From NCBI RefSeq assembly GCF_000611645.1, contig NW_014011605.1, positions 1-10,820 on the forward strand: 10,820 nt of DNA, given 5' to 3'. Source of the DNA: Monoraphidium neglectum. Taxonomy: Eukaryota > Chlorophyta > Chlorophyceae > Sphaeropleales > Selenastraceae. Positions within the stretch are counted from its first letter, which is position 1, and the number at the start of each line of letters is the position of its first letter. Below are positions 8,624-10,820 of this stretch, one piece after another. Both the position numbers and the translations under genes were made by a program. Under the pieces are notes generated by a model that saw only the letters and a list, made by a program, of their open reading frames with translations, was not told the origin of the DNA and did no database searches.

Positions 8624-8852
8624 GCCTATGACGACCCGCCACACCTGCGCCGAGGGTGCACGGCCGCAGTGGCGCTCCCGGCGCGGTGCCGGCATTGTTG
8701 CTTCGGCCGCCCGCTGGGGGCATGCATGGTGTGCGTGCCGTGTGCAAACATCCTGTAATGCGTCGCTTGAGAAATTGTGTTGTGTCCAGGGCGTGATTCG
8801 GACCTCGTTTTTGCCCGCGCGCGGGTCCCCAGGGATCAATTTCAATGCGCAC

Positions 8853-8860
8853 GGATATTC
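8853..8860. promoter_or_regulatory. P1BS element (GNATATNC), phosphate-starvation regulator site
   Basis: GGATATTC fits GNATATNC exactly and, like all such sites, also fits on the other strand. P1BS is bound by MYB-CC factors of the PHR1 (plants) / PSR1 (Chlamydomonas) family. Of the ATAT cores I checked in the window, this is the only full match. It lies about 460 bases upstream of the SQD2 ATG and about 230 from the TATA-like element. SQD2 induction by low phosphate through PHR1 is established in Arabidopsis; a role here is inference. Confidence 0.5.
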
Positions 8861-9109
8861 GCGCCCGGCTTTGCTCCCCGCGTCACTCGCACCAGGCACG
8901 GGGTGATACCCAATTTGCTGTATTGGCGCGTCCTGGGTGCCGCCGCAACGGCACCGTTTTCATGTCAAGAGGGGCGCAGCGCACAGCGACGCAAGGCAAA
9001 GCGTGCGCAGCGTGGGGAGGCATCTCACTCCCACCCCACCGCAGTGATGCTGTCTGCTTTGAACGCAACACCCATAGAGTGCATTTTTGTAGGCATGTAG
9101 GCATGCCCG

Positions 9110-9129
9110 GTGCAACATCACTGTTGCAC
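9110..9129. repeat. Inverted repeat, 8-base arms with a 4-base loop
   Basis: GTGCAACA and TGTTGCAC flank TCAC with no mismatch. It lies about 300 bases upstream of the + strand gene start and could be a dimeric factor-binding site or a hairpin. No known motif is assigned. Confidence 0.6.
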
Positions 9130-9227
9130 GTGGTCAGCACTGTTGTTCAGATTGGCGCCGAAGCGAGCCGTAAATGCAGTTGGGGTGACAACTTGCTGCA
9201 GGGTACCAGCTGCTGCTGCTCTACAAT

Positions 9228-9242
9228 GTGAATTCAATTCAC
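9228..9242. repeat. Odd palindrome GTGAATT-C-AATTCAC
   Basis: It has perfect seven-base arms around a single central C, about 185 bases upstream of the ATG at 9427. It is AT-rich against its surroundings. A protein-binding site is possible but unproven. Confidence 0.6.
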
Positions 9243-9426
9243 CAGCACGGCACGACGTGATCCAAGCACCGACTTGGCCCTGACTTGTACTGTGGCCTGT
9301 GCCGAACAGAACGGCGTGTGTTCGGTTGGTGCGATGTGCAGGGTCTGCTCAGTGACGATGCGCAGTCAAGATTGTGAGCCGAAGTGGGCTGAGCCATCAC
9401 AACCAACGTTTGTAGCGATTCATATC

Positions 9427-10820
9427 ATGCCGTACGTATCCTCCAGTCCTGCGATCGTCGGCCTTGCCGACCTTGTTGGTGGTGTCACGTCGGGGATCCA
9501 GAGCCTTCTTGTTCCGGGCAGTTCGGACATCTCCGCGGCGCGCGACAAGCCAGATAAGCAACCGCGTGATATATGGAGCTCAGCCTTGGGCCAGGACCTG
9601 GTGGTGAGCACCGCCTCCTGCTGCGCGCTGCGGCGGGATCGGTGCACAACCGGCACGCTCGCGCACCCCGCCAGCCTGAAACGACCCATACATATGAGCC
9701 TGTGCTTGGCTTGTGCGCGCCTGGCGGTGGCCCCCCCACCTTGAACCACAAACACCCGCCCCCCACCAGCCCGCCCTTGCAATTTCTGACCACTGTAGGT
9801 CGGCAGCATCGCTGGCACCCGCGAACCCCCCGACACCAAAGCCTCCGTCCCCGCCAGCAGCCCACCAGGCGCGGCCGACCTCGTGCCACTGCTCCTGCGC
9901 CGCGTGGCCGCGCTCGAGGCCGAGCGGGCCGCGCTGCAGGCGAGGGTGCACGCGCTTGAATCCGACAACCGGCTGCTCAGAGAGGCCGCAGCCGCCGCCG
10001 CCGCCGCCGCGCCGCTCGGCGATGCCCAGATGCGCGCCGCGAAGGGCGTGGCAGATACGGCGGGTGCCCAAGACGCGCAGGCGCTCGCAAGCTGTGACGG
10101 CCAGCGTGACCACCCCAGCGGCGGCGCCGCCAGTGAGGAGTGTGCAGACGCGCCGCCCCTGGACCTGCAGCCGGCGACCCCCGTGCTCTCGCGCCGCGGC
10201 GGCGCCTGGCCCGCCGACCCCTCGGCTCCCAGCGACGCCGCCGGCGCCGGCGAGGGCGGCGGCGGCGGCGCCTGCGCTGCGGCTCTGGCGCCCATTCAAG
10301 ACCTGCAGCCGCTCGAGATCTCCACGATTGCTGCAGACACGTGCGCTTCCGAGCCCGCCGCATCGCTGGTCCCCTCAAGCCCGCAGGAGGCGATCAGCCC
10401 TTGGGCTGCTGTGGCTTCTTCATGCGAGGTGGGCCGCTGCGCCGGGTCATGGGACGGGGAAGCGGGGTAGCTTTTCAGCTTTGTGGGTCTAGAATAAGAA
10501 ACGGCGTCGCCCACCCCTGCACTGGGGCGGCATCGACGCACAGTTTTTGACAGCCCCCTGCACGCGCACGTCATCACTCTACGCAGGAGCCCTTTCTGAA
10601 CTGCCGCGCCGCAAGCACTTGCAGCAGCGGCGGCACCAGCGGCAGCAGTAGTAGACTTGGCAGCTTCGCGGCAGCCGCCGCCGCTGCCGTGCCGGCCGGC
10701 TGGAGTCCGGGCGGCGCTCTGCACGCCCGCGCACACCTCCGCGGCCGCGGCCGCCGCGCAGCGCTCTCCGACCCGCCCTCCGTCGCCGCTGCCCGCCGCG
10801 CCGCCCGCGCCGCGCCCTCG
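9427..10820 (+). CDS. Unidentified leucine-zipper coiled-coil protein, 5' part, three exons
   Basis: Exons are 9427..9603, 9799..10428 and 10587 to the window end. Both introns are GT-AG (GTGAGC...GTAG and GTGGGC...CGCAG) and both joints are phase 0, giving 347 codons with no stop. The upstream frame is open but the ATG at 9427 (N-terminus MPYVSSSPAIVGLADLVGG) is the nearest to the good-codon region, so it was chosen. Leucines at 91, 98, 105, 112 and 119 form a perfect five-heptad zipper inside LRRVAALEAERAALQARV and the residues after it, followed by nine Ala. There is no basic region before the zipper, so it is not a classical bZIP factor. The rest is disordered, rich in Ala, Ser, Pro and Gly. 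If the second intron is retained, the frame ends at TAG 10468-10470. The coiled coil suggests dimerisation; function and location are unknown. Confidence 0.6.

Larger units (their letters stand above)
8394..9426. promoter_or_regulatory. Divergent intergenic region between SQD2 and the leucine-zipper gene
   Basis: About 1 kb separates the two head-to-head start codons. It carries the SQD2 leader, with four out-of-frame minus-strand ATGs (8514, 8509, 8501, 8488), an AT-rich TATA-like element, one P1BS site and two short inverted repeats. Open frames here have mixed codon use and I support none as a gene. The arrangement would allow shared regulation of the two genes. Confidence 0.5.

Noticed and set aside
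8597..8852. Upstream SQD2 exon with ATG 8599 encoding a transit peptide
   Set aside because: No good donor with the required phase follows; the best (GA|GTGGCG near 8522) is weak, and the ATG lies upstream of the inferred start of transcription.

Overview
The window looks like nuclear DNA of a green alga (Chlorophyta). It is GC-rich, coding exons have mostly G or C in third codon positions, spliceosomal GT-AG introns of about 200-390 bases break up the genes, low-complexity Gly/Ala/Ser stretches are common, simple repeats sit in introns, and UGUAA-type polyadenylation motifs occur. The main gene encodes a chloroplast lipid enzyme. I see no rRNA, tRNA, CRISPR array or recognisable transposon.

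Layout. Bases 1-78 hold the 3' end of an unidentified + strand gene. Bases 79 to about 3575 are gene-poor. They hold a 24-base palindrome, an isolated CCAAT/TATA pair, a (CTG)16 repeat and some weak coding candidates, the best being a splice-consistent exon pair at 3044-3285 on the minus strand. From 8393 down to 4238 on the minus strand lies a complete nine-exon gene for SQD2, the UDP-sulfoquinovose:diacylglycerol sulfoquinovosyltransferase. All eight introns have GT-AG ends and join in phase to give 549 codons. A UGUAA motif about 650 bases past its stop may end the transcript. About 1 kb of intergenic DNA (8394-9426) separates SQD2 from a divergent + strand gene (9427 to beyond 10820) whose product has a five-leucine zipper but no basic region.

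How it fits together. SQD2 makes the thylakoid sulfolipid SQDG, which replaces phosphatidylglycerol when phosphate is short. The SQD2 upstream region carries the only exact GNATATNC (P1BS) site in the window. That is the site bound by PHR1/PSR1-type MYB-CC phosphate-starvation regulators, so regulation by phosphate is a concrete, testable inference. Other points worth checking are complementary GU and CA repeats at opposite ends of SQD2 intron 6, a glycine-rich plus membrane-segment N-terminus with an unresolved start, and the orphan promoter-like site. I found nothing that clearly amounts to a new multi-gene system.
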